This document shows, piece by piece, positions 31,087-32,245 of a stretch of DNA of 32,245 nt. The stretch's first letter is position 1. Each line of letters begins with the position of its first letter. Below the pieces are notes generated by a model. The model was not told the DNA's origin, searched no databases, and saw only the letters and a program-made list of their open reading frames with translations. Origin of the DNA: Chitinispirillales bacterium (GTDB taxonomy: Bacteria > Fibrobacterota > Chitinivibrionia > Chitinivibrionales > Chitinivibrionaceae); assembly GCA_031254455.1 (NCBI GenBank), contig JAIRUI010000082.1, positions 1-32,245 of the forward strand. Reading direction: 5' to 3'. The position numbers and the translations under genes are program-made.

Positions 31087-31877
31087 GCTTTACTCGCATT
31101 AATCGTGTTTCTTACCTTAATCCCTTGCGAAATCAAGTGTTTTTTTATATCGTCCACCGTATAATGTCCGTAATGAAGCATACTTGCGACCAATACCGCG
31201 TCCGCGTTCGCCTTTATAAGCGCTTCGGCAAGATGCTCCGGCGTTCCTCCTCCTCCGCTGGCTATTACCGGAATGGAAACGGCGTCCACGATTTGTTTTG
31301 TTAAATTTATTTCATAGCCTTCTTTTGTTCCGTCTGCGTCAATCGAATTTACGACCAATTCGCCTGCGCCCAAATCTTCGCCGCGTTTTGCCCACTCAAT
31401 CGCGTCAATTCCCATGTTCGTGCGTCCGCCGTTGATTACGATTTCGTATCCGGACGGAATTTGTTTTGTTTTTTCGGTTTTTTTTACGTCCATCGATAAA
31501 ACGACGCACTGAGCTCCGAACGCTTTGGAGCATTGGGAAATTAGTTCTGGATTTTTCACCGCGGCGCTGTTTATATTTATCTTTTCGGCGCCAGCCAAAA
31601 GAACTTTCGAGCAGTCATCGACACAGCGCAGTCCGCCGCCTACCGAAAACGGAATGAAAACCTGTTCGGCGACTTTTGAGACTACGTCGAGCATAATGTT
31701 TCGATTGTCGATAGACGCGGTTATATCGTAAAAAACCAATTCGTCAAGCCCTTGCAGATAATATTCCTTTGCTTTTTCGACAGGGTCGCCTATGTCTTGC
31801 GTATCGACAAATTTCACGCTTTTTGCGAGTTTTCCGTCGCGAACGTCGAGGCAGGAAATTACTCTTTTTGAAAGCAT
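31077..31877 (-). CDS. hisF: Imidazole glycerol phosphate synthase cyclase subunit
   Basis: The cyclase half of IGP synthase in histidine synthesis, working with the HisH glutaminase; 266 residues. The two catalytic Asp are D11 (ISCLDV) and D130 (VVLSMDV). Phosphate-binding parts are PFSVGGGLR (76-84), NSIDADGTKEGY and PVIASGGGG. An internal stretch KKTEKTKQIPSGYE is normal for the family. GGAG lies 5 nt before ATG 31877. hisH and other his genes are not adjacent, so the pathway genes are dispersed. Confidence 0.95.
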   Translation of the reverse strand: MLSKRVISCLDVRDGKLAKSVKFVDTQDIGDPVEKAKEYYLQGLDELVFYDITASIDNRNIMLDVVSKVAEQVFIPFSVGGGLRCVDDCSKVLLAGAEKININSAAVKNPELISQCSKAFGAQCVVLSMDVKKTEKTKQIPSGYEIVINGGRTNMGIDAIEWAKRGEDLGAGELVVNSIDADGTKEGYEINLTKQIVDAVSIPVIASGGGGTPEHLAEALIKANADAVLVASMLHYGHYTVDDIKKHLISQGIKVRNTINASKACK

Positions 31878-32081
31878 ACTTTCTCCGATTTTCGTAAAGA
31901 TCTTTCAGAAAAATAATTTTTGGCGTCAAAAAAAACAAATCGTCGTCACAAATTTACGGACGAATTATGTATAAAACAAAAATTCAGAAAAATAAAAAAT
32001 CCGAGCGAACGCTGTAAAACAAATATTATATTATTTATAATAACGAATGTTGACTAAACCAAAATTAGAAACGCGGCGACA
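31878..32081. other. AT-rich gap upstream of hisF
   Basis: About 200 bp that should hold the hisF promoter on the minus strand and one for the plus-strand ORF at 32082. A TATAAT hexamer occurs on the plus strand at 32036-32041 with no good -35. I see no riboswitch or clear terminator. Confidence 0.4.
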
Positions 32082-32216
32082 ATGAATAAGACGGCAAAAA
32101 CAAAATCATTTTTCTTAGCGCTTTTTAACGCAGCGCAAACTGTTTACGCAAACATAACGGTGAAATTAGAATTTACCACCCACCCCACCCCCCCCCCCAC
32201 CCCCTCAAACCTCTAA
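32082..32216 (+). pseudogene. Start of a secreted-protein gene, broken at the window end
   Basis: ATG 32082 reads MNKTAKTKSFFLALFNAAQT with a cut-like VYA/N, a good signal peptide, then NITVKLEF. After this the frame enters a C-rich run (about 32174-32206), giving only Pro/Thr, and stops at TAA 32214-32216. I read this as the 5' end of a real exported-protein gene whose continuation is lost, either by assembly error or true decay. No strong ribosome site is seen. Confidence 0.4.
32174..32206. repeat. C-rich low-complexity tract
   Basis: A run made of CCAC/CCCC units with an 11-base C homopolymer in its middle, entirely unlike the AT-rich neighbourhood. It lies within 75 bp of the window end and looks like sequencing or assembly noise. 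The minus strand would be G-rich. Confidence 0.65.
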
Positions 32217-32245
32217 CAAACTCCCAGCGAGCCTAATACTGAAAT

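Noticed and set aside
1..32245. tRNA, rRNA or known riboswitches
   Set aside because: Reading both strands by eye showed no T-loop/anticodon arrangement or recognisable riboswitch core; a covariance-model scan would be needed to exclude them.

Overview
The window looks like a bacterial contig from a low-GC, diderm, polysaccharide-degrading bacterium carrying a phage block at its left end. A Fibrobacterota/Chitinispirillia-type or Bacteroidota-adjacent gut lineage is the best guess. This is inferred from LpxH (a lipid A enzyme), a DUF4954 beta-helix protein, secreted GH18 and GH16 enzymes that share a type-IX-like C-terminal sorting domain, and a DUF5618 gene. No rRNA or tRNA was recognised, so taxonomy is not proven.

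Phage region (1-8501). Two divergent arms meet at about 4306-4368. The minus arm holds a 121-residue possible small terminase, the large terminase, a holin-like two-TM protein, a small unknown gene, a KTSC-domain protein and a large structural-type protein that runs off the left edge. The plus arm holds a small HTH regulator, a podovirus-type portal protein and a 581-residue Gln/Asn-rich virion-type protein. Three perfect 11-bp tandem repeats lie between the arms, next to the HTH gene. A 59-codon lipoprotein gene with two DnaJ-type CxxCxGTG motifs sits on the opposite strand inside the minus arm. No integrase or recognisable major capsid gene is visible, so the phage block is partial.

Boundary (8521-11206). 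A DUF5618 gene has a near-consensus promoter. A complete 1.6-kb IS1634-like element, with 29-bp terminal inverted repeats and a probable 5-6 bp target duplication, lies just upstream of that promoter. About 600 bp without a convincing gene follow; they hold two hairpins and two very short ORFs.

Host region (11207-31877). A plus-strand operon (ABC ATPase, ABC-2 permease, anchored TPR-like protein, DUF4954 protein) converges on a minus-strand operon (leucyl aminopeptidase, twin-ABC ModF-like ATPase, HD protein). Next come a plus-strand set (small membrane protein, HflX, GH18) and a minus-strand envelope cluster (62-residue acidic protein, LpxH, periplasmic thioredoxin). A long minus-strand cluster follows: GpsA, AcpS, a DUF21 membrane protein, an M23 peptidase, a PHP phosphoesterase and RsmG. 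The last minus-strand set is HisF, PanC and a secreted GH16 glucanase. Many junctions overlap by 1-10 nt (ATGA, TTGA), which indicates tight co-translation.

Right end (31878-32245). This stretch is AT-rich and carries the signal-peptide start of a plus-strand secreted-protein gene, which collapses into a C-rich low-complexity tract that is probably a contig-end artefact.
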